From Thermoplasmata archaeon (lineage in GTDB: Archaea; Thermoplasmatota; Thermoplasmata; RBG-16-68-12), in NCBI GenBank assembly GCA_021788795.1, contig JAJYKG010000004.1, positions 1 through 18,201 of the forward strand: DNA of 18,201 nucleotides. Reading direction: 5' to 3'. The notes under the pieces were generated by a model. That model did not search any database and was not told the DNA's origin. It worked only from the letters and a program-made list of their open reading frames with translations. The translations under genes were made by a program, and so were the position numbers. This document shows, piece by piece, positions 6,132-13,465 of this stretch (position 1 is its first letter; each line of letters begins with the position of its first letter).

Positions 6132-8558
6132 ATGCGCTCGAGCGTGCTTCTCCTCTTAACGCAAGCGGCCCCCGCGCCGGCGGCGACCGAACCGCCCACG
6201 GATCTCGAGCGCGGCCTCTCCGGGGCCGAGGTCGCGCGGCGCACCCAGGTCTATGGGCCCAACGAGGTGCCCGAGGAGAAGCGGAACCCGCTCCTGCGGT
6301 TCGTGAAGAAGTTCTGGGGCCTCACGCCCTGGATGCTCGAACTCACCGCCGTCCTGACGTGGATCATCGGCAACGCCGTGGACACGTACATCGTCCTCAG
6401 CCTCCTCGTCCTGAACGGCATCCTGGGCTTCTACCAGGAGGAGCGGGCGAGCCAGGCGATCGCCTTCCTGCGGCAGCAGCTCCGGGTCACGGCCCGCGTC
6501 AAGCGCGACGGCCAGTGGTCCGGCGTCCCCGCCCGCGAGCTCGTGCCCGGGGACCTCATCCGCATCCGGATCGGCGACTTCGTGCCCGCGGACGCGCAGC
6601 TCCACGAGGGCTCCATCGAGGTGGACCAGTCGGCGCTCACCGGCGAGTCCCTCGCCGTGGAGAAGGGGGCGAGCGACACGGTTCCGTCCGGGTCCACGGT
6701 CACCCGGGGCGAGGCCACGGGGGTCGTGACCGCGACGGGCGCGCGCACCTACTTCGGCCGCACCGTGGAGCTCGTCCAGATCGCGAAGCCGCGGCTCCAC
6801 ATGGAGGAGGTCACGTCCAAGGTCGTCCAGTGGCTCCTCGTGATGGTGGGCGCCCTGGTGGGCCTGGCCCTGGTCTACACGGCGGTCCGCGGCGGGGACC
6901 TCCTTCGGATCCTCCCTCTCGCGGTGGTCCTCCTCGTGTCTGCGATTCCCGTGGCCCTGCCCACGATGTTCACGATCTCGATGGCCCTGGGATCCCTCGA
7001 GCTGTCGAAGAAGGGCGTCCTCATCACCCGCCTGAGCGCCGCGGAGGACGCCGCGACGATGGACACGCTGTGCGCGGACAAGACGGGCACGATCACGATG
7101 AACCGGCTCCGGGTCGTCGAGACGATCCCCCTGAACGGCTTCACGGCCGCGGACGTCCTCCGGTACGGCGCCCTCGCCTCCCAGGAGGCCAACCGCGACC
7201 CGATCGATCTGGCCGTCCTGGATGCGGCGAAGGCCGGCGGCATCGACTCGGGCGGCTGGACCCAGAAGGACTTCGTCCCCTTCGACCCGTCCACGCGGCG
7301 CACGGCCGCGATGATCGAGGGGGGAGGCCAGAAGCGGTTCGTGCTCAAGGGCGCGATCAACGCCGTCGCGGTCCCGAGGAGCACGAAGGAGGAACTGGTC
7401 CGGATTGTCAAGGAGGTGGAGCGCCTCTCGTCGAAGGGCTACCGATCCCTCGCGGTCGGGTTCGGCCCGAACGTGGACAAGGCGGTCCCCGTGGGCATCC
7501 TCGCCTTCGCCGACCCCGCGCGCCCGGACTCGAAGCAGTACCTGAAGGAGCTCCACGACCTCGGCATCTCCGCCAAGATGCTCACCGGGGACGCCCTCCC
7601 CATCGCGAAGCAGATGGCCGCCGAGGTGGGCCTGGGGAACCAGATCGCCCGGATCGCCGACGTCAAGTCCGAACTGACGTCCGGCGGAGGCTTCGACGCC
7701 ATCGAGCAGGCCCACGGCTTCGCCGAGATCTACCCGGAGGACAAGTACCTCGTCGTGAAAGGGCTCCAGGAGCACCGACACATCGTCGGCATGACCGGCG
7801 ACGGCGTGAACGACGCGCCCGCCCTGAAGCAGGCGGAGGTCGGGATCGCCGTGAGCAACGCCACGGACGTCGCGAAGAAATCCGCGAGCGTCGTCCTCAC
7901 CGCGGAGGGGCTGGCCGGGATCGTCGACCTCGTCAAGTCCGGCCGGCGGGTCTACCAGCGCATCCTCACGTGGATCCTGAACAAGATCGTGAAGACCTTC
8001 CAGATCGTCGTGTTCGTCGTCCTCGCCTTCCTCTTCACCCATGAGTACGTCGTGTCCGTGTTCAGCATGATCCTCTTCCTGTTCGTGACGGACTTCGTGA
8101 CCCTTTCCCTCGCCACGGACTCCGTCCGCTACTCCCAGACCCCCGACTCGTGGGACATCCGGGCGCTCGTCCGCGTCGGAATCGCCCTCGGCGTCGCGAT
8201 CGTGGTCGAGTCCTTCGTGCTCCTCTATCTGGCGGGCGCCCTCTTCGGGATCTCGCCCGCCTCCGCGCAGATCCAGACCTTCGTCTTCGACTACCTCGTC
8301 TTCCTGGGCGTCCTCGACGTGCTCATGCTGCGCGAGCGGCGGCACTTCTGGGAGAGCCGGCCGAGCCGTACCCTCGTCCTCGCCGTCGCGGCGGACATCA
8401 CGATCGTGGCCGCGATCTCGGTCCTCGGGTTCGTGGAGCTCCCGGCCCTCACCTTCGCGGAGGTCCTCACGATCCTCGTGTTCTGCCTGGTGACCGCGTT
8501 CGGCGTCAACGACCCGATCAAGGTGGCGCTCGTTCACCGGATGGTCCGCTGGGCGTGA
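6132..8558 (+). CDS. Plasma-membrane proton-efflux P-type ATPase (P3A)
   Basis: An 808-residue P-type ATPase that couples ATP hydrolysis to cation export, most likely protons. Landmarks in order: actuator loop TGES at 170-173; M4 motif SAIPVALPTM; phosphorylation site DKTGT with D316; nucleotide-domain KGAI; TGDALPIAKQ; hinge GDGVND at 556-561. M6 contains FVTDFVTLSLATD, whose first aspartate (D654) sits where plant and fungal proton pumps carry their transport-essential aspartate. The N-terminal ERGLSGAEVARR and WGLTPWMLE segments are typical of the P3A group, and there is no metal-binding N-terminal domain. About ten membrane spans are expected. ATG 6132 follows a good TATA box; an alternative ATG at 6012 overlapping the DUF302 stop would add 40 unconserved-looking residues. 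Likely role: cytoplasmic pH or membrane-potential control. Confidence 0.92.
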   Translation: MRSSVLLLLTQAAPAPAATEPPTDLERGLSGAEVARRTQVYGPNEVPEEKRNPLLRFVKKFWGLTPWMLELTAVLTWIIGNAVDTYIVLSLLVLNGILGFYQEERASQAIAFLRQQLRVTARVKRDGQWSGVPARELVPGDLIRIRIGDFVPADAQLHEGSIEVDQSALTGESLAVEKGASDTVPSGSTVTRGEATGVVTATGARTYFGRTVELVQIAKPRLHMEEVTSKVVQWLLVMVGALVGLALVYTAVRGGDLLRILPLAVVLLVSAIPVALPTMFTISMALGSLELSKKGVLITRLSAAEDAATMDTLCADKTGTITMNRLRVVETIPLNGFTAADVLRYGALASQEANRDPIDLAVLDAAKAGGIDSGGWTQKDFVPFDPSTRRTAAMIEGGGQKRFVLKGAINAVAVPRSTKEELVRIVKEVERLSSKGYRSLAVGFGPNVDKAVPVGILAFADPARPDSKQYLKELHDLGISAKMLTGDALPIAKQMAAEVGLGNQIARIADVKSELTSGGGFDAIEQAHGFAEIYPEDKYLVVKGLQEHRHIVGMTGDGVNDAPALKQAEVGIAVSNATDVAKKSASVVLTAEGLAGIVDLVKSGRRVYQRILTWILNKIVKTFQIVVFVVLAFLFTHEYVVSVFSMILFLFVTDFVTLSLATDSVRYSQTPDSWDIRALVRVGIALGVAIVVESFVLLYLAGALFGISPASAQIQTFVFDYLVFLGVLDVLMLRERRHFWESRPSRTLVLAVAADITIVAAISVLGFVELPALTFAEVLTILVFCLVTAFGVNDPIKVALVHRMVRWA

Positions 8559-8609
8559 GCCCGGGGCCGCGCGACCTGGGGCCCCTCCGAGGTCCCGCGG
8601 CCGTCGCCC

Positions 8610-8882
8610 CTACTTGGTCAGGCGGATCTCGATGCTGCTGACGCTCGAGGTCCGACCGTCCTCGCCGGTGAGCTTCTCCGTGGAGATGCGGACGTCCCGG
8701 ACCTTGGACCCCGGGACGAACCGGTTGCGCACGATCTCGGCGACATCGACCGCGCGGGAGATCGAGCGGCCGCGGGCCTTCACCGCGACCTCGGCCGATC
8801 CGCTGTTGAAGTGGGTCATCACCGCGAGCACGTAGTTCATCGTGGGCTTCTTTCCGATGTAGACGGTGGGGAGCTCGGGCAC
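8610..8882 (-). CDS. albA: Alba DNA/RNA-binding chromatin protein
   Basis: A 90-residue Alba-family protein, an abundant dimeric archaeal chromatin and RNA-binding protein. The signature VYIGKKPTMNYVLAVM contains the paired lysines that contact nucleic acid (residues 11-12 with this start), followed by VKARGRSISRAVDVAEIVRNRF and the terminal strand VSSIEIRLTK. An ATG at 8912 would add ten residues, but the TATA-like box at 8925-8932 is only about 17 bases from it. GTG 8882 instead has CTGGAGG eight bases upstream and the right promoter spacing, and gives the usual family length. Divergent from the MarR gene. Confidence 0.93.
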   Translation of the reverse strand: MPELPTVYIGKKPTMNYVLAVMTHFNSGSAEVAVKARGRSISRAVDVAEIVRNRFVPGSKVRDVRISTEKLTGEDGRTSSVSSIEIRLTK

Positions 8883-8924
8883 GGACGCGGCCTCCAGGGG
8901 TTCGCCCGGCATGAAGGGGGCCCG

Positions 8925-8932
8925 CTATTAAG
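8925..8932 (-). promoter_or_regulatory. TATA-like box for alba
   Basis: Reads CTTAATAG on the minus strand. Initiation about 26 bases downstream falls near 8902, leaving a leader of about 20 bases that carries the GGAGG before GTG 8882. Confidence 0.5.
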
Positions 8933-9024
8933 CCCTTTTCCGAAGACCGCAGGACGGCGCGCATCGGCCGCGCCGGATCGCGCAGCGCCGCGGTCCGGAC
9001 GCCCCGAACATACAGAAGGTTCAT

Positions 9025-9043
9025 GTATGCAATGGTTGCATAC
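9025..9043 (+). promoter_or_regulatory. Palindromic operator of the MarR regulator
   Basis: A perfect inverted repeat, GTATGCAA-TGG-TTGCATAC: two 8-base arms around a three-base centre. It is eight bases before the ATG of the MarR-family gene and near the expected transcription start. Length and symmetry match sites bound by MarR dimers, so autorepression of the regulator and the downstream exporter is likely. The AT-rich palindrome stands out in GC-rich DNA. Confidence 0.7.
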
Positions 9044-9050
9044 CACAACT

Positions 9051-9512
9051 ATGGAAGCCTTCTCCTCGAAGGCGTGCGCGAGCGAGGTCCTCGACACGGT
9101 GCCCTTCATCATGCAGTCCGTGCGCGTCCACATGCGCCGGAGCCGCGGCCCGGGGATCTCGGTCCCCCAGTTCCGCGTCCTCACCTACCTGAATCGCACG
9201 GACGGTGCCTCCTTGTCGGCCGTGGCCGACCGGGTGGGACTGAGCCTCCCGGCGACGTCGCGGCTGGTCGACGGCCTCGTCGCGCGGAACCTGGTCCGGC
9301 GGGAGCACTCCCAGGAAGACCGGAGACGCATCGTCCTCCGGCTCACCGCGGAGGGCCGGGGACTGGTCCACGGAGCTCGCGCGGCCGCGCAGGCCGGGCT
9401 CGCGGAGGCGCTGGAGAACCTGACGCCCTCCCAACGGGCCCAGGCGGCCCAGGCGATGGCTCTCCTGCGGCCCCTGTTCCTCCCCCATGAGGCGCGCCTG
9501 AAGGAGGAGTAG
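9051..9512 (+). CDS. MarR family transcriptional regulator
   Basis: A 153-residue winged-helix repressor of the MarR family. The N-terminal dimerisation helices are followed by the helix-turn-helix at about 54-80 (SLSAVADRVGLSLPATSRLVDGL) and the wing REHSQEDRRRIVLRLTAEG at about 85-102, whose D-R-R residues are diagnostic of MarR proteins. I start it at ATG 9051, since the upstream in-frame ATG 9027 lies inside the operator palindrome. The TAG stop is four bases before the TTG of the ABC ATPase, so regulator, ATPase and permease form one operon. Expected role: ligand-released repressor of the adjacent exporter; the ligand is unknown. Confidence 0.9.
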   Translation: MEAFSSKACASEVLDTVPFIMQSVRVHMRRSRGPGISVPQFRVLTYLNRTDGASLSAVADRVGLSLPATSRLVDGLVARNLVRREHSQEDRRRIVLRLTAEGRGLVHGARAAAQAGLAEALENLTPSQRAQAAQAMALLRPLFLPHEARLKEE

Positions 9513-9515
9513 CGC

Positions 9516-10337
9516 TTGAACATCCTGGAGACAGAGGCGCTCACGAAGTCGTTCGGCGAGCTGACCGCGGTCGACCATTTCACCCTGTCCGTCGACGCGG
9601 GTGAGTGCTTCGGCCTCCTCGGGCCGAACGGCGCCGGGAAGACCACGGTGATCAAGATGCTCACCACCCTCCTCCCGGTTACCTCAGGAACCGCGCGCAT
9701 CGCGGGCTTCGACATCCGGCACCGCGCCAACGATGTCCGCCGGTCCATCGGCTACGTTCCCCAGATCCTCTCCGCAGACGGCACCCTCACGGGCTACGAG
9801 AACCTCCTCGTCTTCTCCAAGCTCTACGACATCCCTGCCGCGGAACGCGTGCCGAGGATCCGGGAGGCCCTCCAGGTCATGGGCCTCGCGGACGCCGCGG
9901 ACCGCCTCGTCCGCACGTACTCCGGCGGCATGATCCGCAGGCTCGAGATCGCCCAGTCCATGATCCACCGCCCGCGGCTCCTCTTCCTGGACGAGCCGAC
10001 GGTCGGTCTGGACCCCCTCGCCCGCAACGCGGTCTGGGACTACATCCGCCGGCTGCGGACGGAGTACGGGATGACGATCTTCCTCACGACGCACTACATG
10101 GAGGAGGCCGAGGTCCTCTGCGACCGGGTCGCGGTCATGCACCTCGGCAAGATGGCCGCCCTGGGGACGCCGAAGGAGCTCGAACGCGAGGTCGCCGAGG
10201 AGACGGGTTCCGTCGGCGCCGGGAACGGCATCACGCTCAACGAGGTCTTCGCCCACTACACCGGGGGCGAGGTCGATTCCGGAGGGAACTACCGTGACAC
10301 ATCCAGGGTACGGAGAACCGCACGCCGACTTGGGTAA
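9516..10337 (+). CDS. ABC transporter ATP-binding protein (DrrA-like)
   Basis: A 273-residue ABC ATPase. Walker A GPNGAGKT (36-43), Q-loop Q83, signature YSGGM (135-139), Walker B LLFLDE (155-160), D-loop GLDP and switch histidine H193 are all intact. The YSGGMIRRLEIA and PTVGLDP context is typical of the daunorubicin-resistance/ABC-2 exporter class. The start is TTG with AAGGAGGAG just upstream, at the end of the MarR gene. The last 15 codons overlap the permease start by 44 bases, and the tail there (SRVRRTARRLG) is basic and unconserved-looking. It should power export of drugs, lipids or polymers together with the next gene; the substrate is not readable. Confidence 0.93.
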   Translation: MNILETEALTKSFGELTAVDHFTLSVDAGECFGLLGPNGAGKTTVIKMLTTLLPVTSGTARIAGFDIRHRANDVRRSIGYVPQILSADGTLTGYENLLVFSKLYDIPAAERVPRIREALQVMGLADAADRLVRTYSGGMIRRLEIAQSMIHRPRLLFLDEPTVGLDPLARNAVWDYIRRLRTEYGMTIFLTTHYMEEAEVLCDRVAVMHLGKMAALGTPKELEREVAEETGSVGAGNGITLNEVFAHYTGGEVDSGGNYRDTSRVRRTARRLG

Positions 10338-11157
10338 GTACGAGGCCCCCGGCCGGGACGAGCGCCTGGCCGATCCGCTCCTCTACCTGCGACGCTACGT
10401 CACAAAGACGTGGGCCCTCGTCGTCATGGAGGCGCAGAAGCTCCGCCACGACCCCACGGAGCTGCTGACGCGCATGGTCCAGCCGGCCCTCTGGCTCGTC
10501 GTCTTCGGGGAAGTCTTCACGCGGGCGAACATGATCAACACGGGTGCCTACCCCTACGTGGACTACATCACTCCGGGCATCCTGTCGCAGAGCGTCCTGT
10601 TCGTGGCGATCTTCTACGGCATCGCGGCGATCTGGGAGCGCGACCTCGGCATCCTGCACAAGTTCATGGCCACGCCGACGCCGCGCACCGCGCTCGTCCT
10701 GGGCAAGGCGCTCTCCGCCGGGCTCCGTGGGCTCTCCCAGGTGGTCATGATCCTGGTCCTCGCGGTGGTCCTGGGCGTCCGCCTGGTCTGGACGCCCCTG
10801 GCCCTCCTGGGCATCCTCGCGGTCGTCATCCTCGGCGCCTCCCTGTTCGCGACCCTCTCCCTGATCATCGCCTCCCTGGTCAAGACGCGGGAGCGGTTCA
10901 TGGGGATCGGGCAGCTCCTGACGATGCCCCTGTTCTTCGCGAGCAACGCGATCTACCCGCTGAGCCTGATGCCGCCGGCCCTCCAGGCCGTCGCGGCGTG
11001 GAACCCGATGACCTACATGGTCGACGCGGCGCGGAGCCTCATGCTCCCCGGATACCCCGGCGCCTTCGGATTGCCCATGGACTTCGCCGTGCTCGTGGGC
11101 TGCACGGCCCTGCTCATCCTCGTCGGCGGCCGCTGCTATGAGGGGCTCGTGCGCTGA
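10294..11157 (+). CDS. ABC-2 type transporter permease (DrrB-like)
   Basis: A 287-residue integral membrane protein with about six hydrophobic spans, the ABC-2 architecture. After a 45-residue cytoplasmic N-terminus come the first span (MVQPALWLVVFGEVF), the conserved DYITPGILSQSVLF segment, WERDLGILHKFMATPTPR (the coupling region that contacts the ATPase), several Leu/Val/Ala-rich helices and the late LFFASNAIYPLSLMP / WNPMTYMVDAAR motifs seen in DrrB-like exporters. GTG 10294 is preceded by GGAGGG at seven bases and lies inside the end of the ATPase gene, so the subunits are probably made by coupled translation. The partner ATPase is immediately upstream. Confidence 0.92.
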   Translation: MTHPGYGEPHADLGKYEAPGRDERLADPLLYLRRYVTKTWALVVMEAQKLRHDPTELLTRMVQPALWLVVFGEVFTRANMINTGAYPYVDYITPGILSQSVLFVAIFYGIAAIWERDLGILHKFMATPTPRTALVLGKALSAGLRGLSQVVMILVLAVVLGVRLVWTPLALLGILAVVILGASLFATLSLIIASLVKTRERFMGIGQLLTMPLFFASNAIYPLSLMPPALQAVAAWNPMTYMVDAARSLMLPGYPGAFGLPMDFAVLVGCTALLILVGGRCYEGLVR

Positions 11158-11181
11158 CCCCGCCTCCTGGGAGAAAACCTT

Positions 11182-11188
11182 CTTATAG
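11182..11188 (+). promoter_or_regulatory. TATA box for Sec61-beta
   Basis: CTTATAG, following an AAAACCTT stretch, is centred about 33 bases before ATG 11218. It is the most canonical TATA box in the window and gives Sec61-beta its own promoter, separate from the exporter operon. Confidence 0.55.
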
Positions 11189-11217
11189 GCCGCCGTCCCT
11201 TGGACGGAGGCGAGAGC

Positions 11218-11382
11218 ATGCCGAAGAACGACAACTCCGGATTCCAGTCCGCCGCGGGCCTGATCCGCTATTTCGACCAGGAGGACGAGAAGGCCCTCAA
11301 GGTCAACCCCTGGGTCGTCATGGGCATGTGCATCGCGCTCTCGGCGTTCGTCCTGTACGCCACCTGGGCCTGGCCCTTCTGA
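11218..11382 (+). CDS. secG: Preprotein translocase subunit Sec61-beta (SecG)
   Basis: A 54-residue tail-anchored protein matching archaeal Sec61-beta, the small non-essential subunit of the SecYE(beta) protein-export channel. The family signature SAAGLIRYFDQEDEKALKVNP precedes a single C-terminal membrane helix, VVMGMCIALSAFVLYATWAW. ATG 11218 gives the usual short polar N-terminus; a TTG at 11200 is in frame but unnecessary. GGAGG lies about ten bases upstream. It is a single-gene unit between the exporter operon and the metallopeptidase. Confidence 0.93.
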   Translation: MPKNDNSGFQSAAGLIRYFDQEDEKALKVNPWVVMGMCIALSAFVLYATWAWPF

Positions 11383-11425
11383 AGCGCCTCGCAAGCTTTT
11401 TCGTCCCCTGGGCGTTCCCCGCCGC

Positions 11426-12585
11426 GTGCCGAGGCGGAGGGTGCCCGATGAGACCGCGCGGCTCTACCTACGGCTCGCGTATTCCCTGGACCGGCGCTGG
11501 CGCAGGAAGACCGGCTCGCGGCTCGTGCCCTGGGACCTCGACCCCGTTCGCCTGCCGCCTCTGCGCACCGCGTCCGACCTGGACGACGCCCTCCGCCGCC
11601 TCGCGAAGCGGACGCGCGAGATGCCGTCGGGCTTCCGGAAGGAGTGGCTGAGGGACCACCTCCCGACCCTCCGGACCCTCCTGGCGTTCCTGAAGGGCGA
11701 CGTGCCCACGCTCCCGGAGCAGGTGCGGGACTTCTACGGGCTGCCCACCCGGCCCGCGAGCGAGGAGGAACTCGAGGCGCTCCGTGCCCGCGTCCGGCGA
11801 ATCCTCCACGTGTCGCGGGAGGAGGAGCTGCAGGAGGCCGTCGAGGCCTGGGAGCAGCAGTACCGCGTCCCCCGGGACGCCGTCGTCCTGACCATGGACA
11901 AGCTCCTCCGGGAGGCCCGGCGGGGGTCGCGCCGCCTGTTCGAGCTGCCGCGGGCGGAGCACGTGCGGCTCGTCGAGATGCACCGGAGCCGCAGCACGGG
12001 CTACTGCCAGTACACCCACGACTTCCAGAGCACGGTCAAGCTGAACGTGGACGTGCCCTGGACGGAGCCCGCCCTCCGGGACATGGCGACCCACGAGGCC
12101 TACCCGGGGCACCACGTGCACCAGGCGACGCGGGAGTGGGAGTACCTCCACGGGGACTTCCCGCGGGAGGCCGCGGTGAGCATGGCCGCGGACCCCATGG
12201 GGCCCGTCGAGGAGGGCCTCGCCGAGAACGGGATGATCTTCATCCACTGGGACCGCTCGAGGGAAGACCGGCTGACGGTGCTCCTGAACCGCCTGCGGTG
12301 GGGGACCGAGGTCAACCTGGCGTGGATGGCCTACCGGGAGGAACCGCGGAAGGAGCTCCTGCGGTACGCCATGCGGTCCGGCCTCGTGGACTGGAAGCAG
12401 GCCGTGCGGGACGTCAACTACGCCGCGGACAAGGCCTGGGCGTCCTATGCCTGGACCTACTGGTACGGGGCGTCCCTGGTCCGCCGCAAGTACGAGAAGA
12501 TGGCGGCGACCCCGCCTTCTTCGACGTGCTCTACTGGAGGCCCTACACGGTGCGGCTCCTCGAGCAGGCGTTCCGGCGCCTCTAG
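11426..12585 (+). CDS. DUF885-like zinc metallopeptidase, frameshifted near the 3' end
   Basis: A DUF885-type protein with the signature THEAYPGHHVHQ (H223, E224, H229, H230), a variant zinc-binding motif, followed by GPVEEGLAENGMIF, likely giving another metal-binding glutamate. Residues 1-385 read in one frame up to about 12505; there the frame must shift by one base to continue as GDPAFFDVLYWRPYTV and stop at TAG 12583-12585. The sequence ATGGCGGCGACC appears to lack one G relative to the expected Met-Ala-Gly-Asp. Without the shift the frame runs on to 12814 as low-complexity non-protein-like sequence. Corrected length is about 386 residues, shorter than typical members (over 500). The GTG start fits an AGCTTTTTC TATA-like stretch 28 bases upstream; GTG 11441 is an alternative. 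Peptidase activity is inferred from the motif only. Confidence 0.75.
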
Positions 12586-12652
12586 GCGCGCCGCGGAAAA
12601 GGGACGCCGGGGCCGCGGCGACCTGTCAAGACCTGAAACCGGCGGACAAAGG

Positions 12653-12659
12653 ACTATAA
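12653..12659 (+). promoter_or_regulatory. TATA box upstream of structured spacer
   Basis: ACTATAA, in an AT-richer patch (GGACAAAGGACTATAACC), predicts transcription from about 12681, roughly 160 bases before the next coding start. It could drive either a small RNA or a long structured leader of the zinc-ribbon gene at 12842. Confidence 0.5.
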
Positions 12660-12701
12660 CCCTCCGGTGCATTCCCCTAACCACAAGCATCCCTCCACAA
12701 C

Positions 12702-12746
12702 GAGGCGCCCGGGCTTGTCGACGAGCAATCGTCGCCGGGCTGCCTC
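12702..12746 (+). other. Strong GNRA-capped stem-loop (candidate ncRNA or leader element)
   Basis: The outer stem pairs GAGGC-GCCCGG (12702-12712) with CCGGGC-GCCTC (12735-12746), 11 base pairs with one bulged T (12741). After a six-base 5' bulge (GCTTGT, 12713-12718) an inner stem CGACGA/TCGTCG (12719-12724 with 12729-12734) is capped by GCAA, a GNRA tetraloop. Seventeen base pairs with this cap in a non-coding spacer downstream of a TATA box suggest a functional RNA fold. There is no U-run after it, so a simple terminator is unlikely. No known RNA family recognised. Confidence 0.5.
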
Positions 12747-12763
12747 CTTTATTCTCACCGTTT

Positions 12764-12780
12764 GCGGGCGGGATGCCCGC
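12764..12780 (+). other. Second hairpin in the spacer before 12842
   Basis: GCGGGC (12764-12769) pairs with GCCCGC (12775-12780) around a GGGAT loop, 17 bases after the larger stem-loop. It may belong to the same transcript. The rest of the 12586-12841 spacer has no convincing reading frame; a weak TATA-like CCTAAACC near 12809-12816 could give the next gene a separate leaderless start. Confidence 0.4.
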
Positions 12781-12841
12781 GGGGTTCCCACCCAAAACTT
12801 TCAATCCCCCCTAAACCCGTTCCTTCTTTCCGAGGACGCCG

Positions 12842-13453
12842 ATGACGGCCTGCCCGAACTGCGGACACCACCAGCTCTTCCTGCGGCCCTTCACGTGCGA
12901 AGGCTGCCGCAAGGTCGGGTGCGAGCGCTGCCTCGGGATGTACGCCTACACGTACCCGATCCCGGGCGGCAACGCCGTCCCGCACCGCGTCTGCTCGTGG
13001 GCCTGCTTCGACCGGCTGGCGAAGTCCAACCTGGGCCGCGGGCTCACCCTGGCGCAGGCCGGCGGGTACTGGTACTTCGGCAGCTACCAGCTCCGTCCCG
13101 AGGCCGCCCAGCGCGCCCTGAAGATCCAGGCGGAGACCTTCATCCTGGCGGAGCGCCACGAGGACGCCGCGCGCCTCTACGAGAGCATCGGCATGTGGAA
13201 AGAGGCGGGCGAGACGCGGCGGCTGAGGCAGCGACAAGTGGTCACGCAGGTCCACGTGGACCTCAACGACCTGATCGCGCAGCTGCGGGCCCTGGGCCTC
13301 ACGGCGACGTACACGTGCCCGGCATGCCACAGCCCCATCCCGATCACGGCGCAGACCAAGCCGGACACGCTGGCGCGGTGCGCCTACTGCGGCGCAGTGA
13401 TCCTGCCCACGGACCTGCTCCAGGCGGTCACCCGGGTCGTCGGGAGCCGCTGA
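12842..13453 (+). CDS. Zinc-ribbon protein of unknown function with TPR-like centre
   Basis: A 203-residue soluble protein. The N-terminus has four CxxC-type pairs, C4/C7, C19/C22, C27/C30 and C51/C55, resembling a cysteine-rich treble-clef or AN1-like zinc region. Residues 85-130 are helical with a TPR-like unit, AERHEDAARLYESIGMWKEAGETRR. The C-terminus is a separate zinc ribbon, C159-P-A-C162 and C180-A-Y-C183. No signal peptide or membrane helix is visible. It could bind protein or nucleic acid; function not assigned. It converges on another zinc-ribbon gene, with 12 bases between the stops, and is preceded by a structured spacer with a distant TATA box. I do not recognise a named family. 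Confidence 0.82.
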   Translation: MTACPNCGHHQLFLRPFTCEGCRKVGCERCLGMYAYTYPIPGGNAVPHRVCSWACFDRLAKSNLGRGLTLAQAGGYWYFGSYQLRPEAAQRALKIQAETFILAERHEDAARLYESIGMWKEAGETRRLRQRQVVTQVHVDLNDLIAQLRALGLTATYTCPACHSPIPITAQTKPDTLARCAYCGAVILPTDLLQAVTRVVGSR

Positions 13454-13465
13454 GGCCCGCGGCGC

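Noticed and set aside
6156..8537. A 793-residue open frame on the strand opposite the P-type ATPase
   Set aside because: It mirrors a well-supported ATPase gene, is dominated by Arg, Gly, Glu, Asp and His, and shows no domain motif. Long antisense frames are expected in GC-rich DNA.
9027..9050. Earlier start of the MarR protein at ATG 9027
   Set aside because: The codons lie within the operator palindrome and encode a short unconserved-looking extension; ATG 9051 gives a standard MarR length.
12586..12650. CCGCGG repeated around a 16-base loop after the metallopeptidase, as a terminator
   Set aside because: Short GC-rich palindromes are common by chance at this base composition, and no U-run follows.
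12797..12810. CTTTCAATCCCCC resembles the end of some CRISPR repeats
   Set aside because: It occurs once, with no repeated units or spacers and no cas genes nearby.
12586..12814. C-terminal extension of the DUF885-type protein to 12814
   Set aside because: The frame has low-complexity composition and passes through a TATA box and hairpins; the neighbouring frame gives a natural protein end at 12585.
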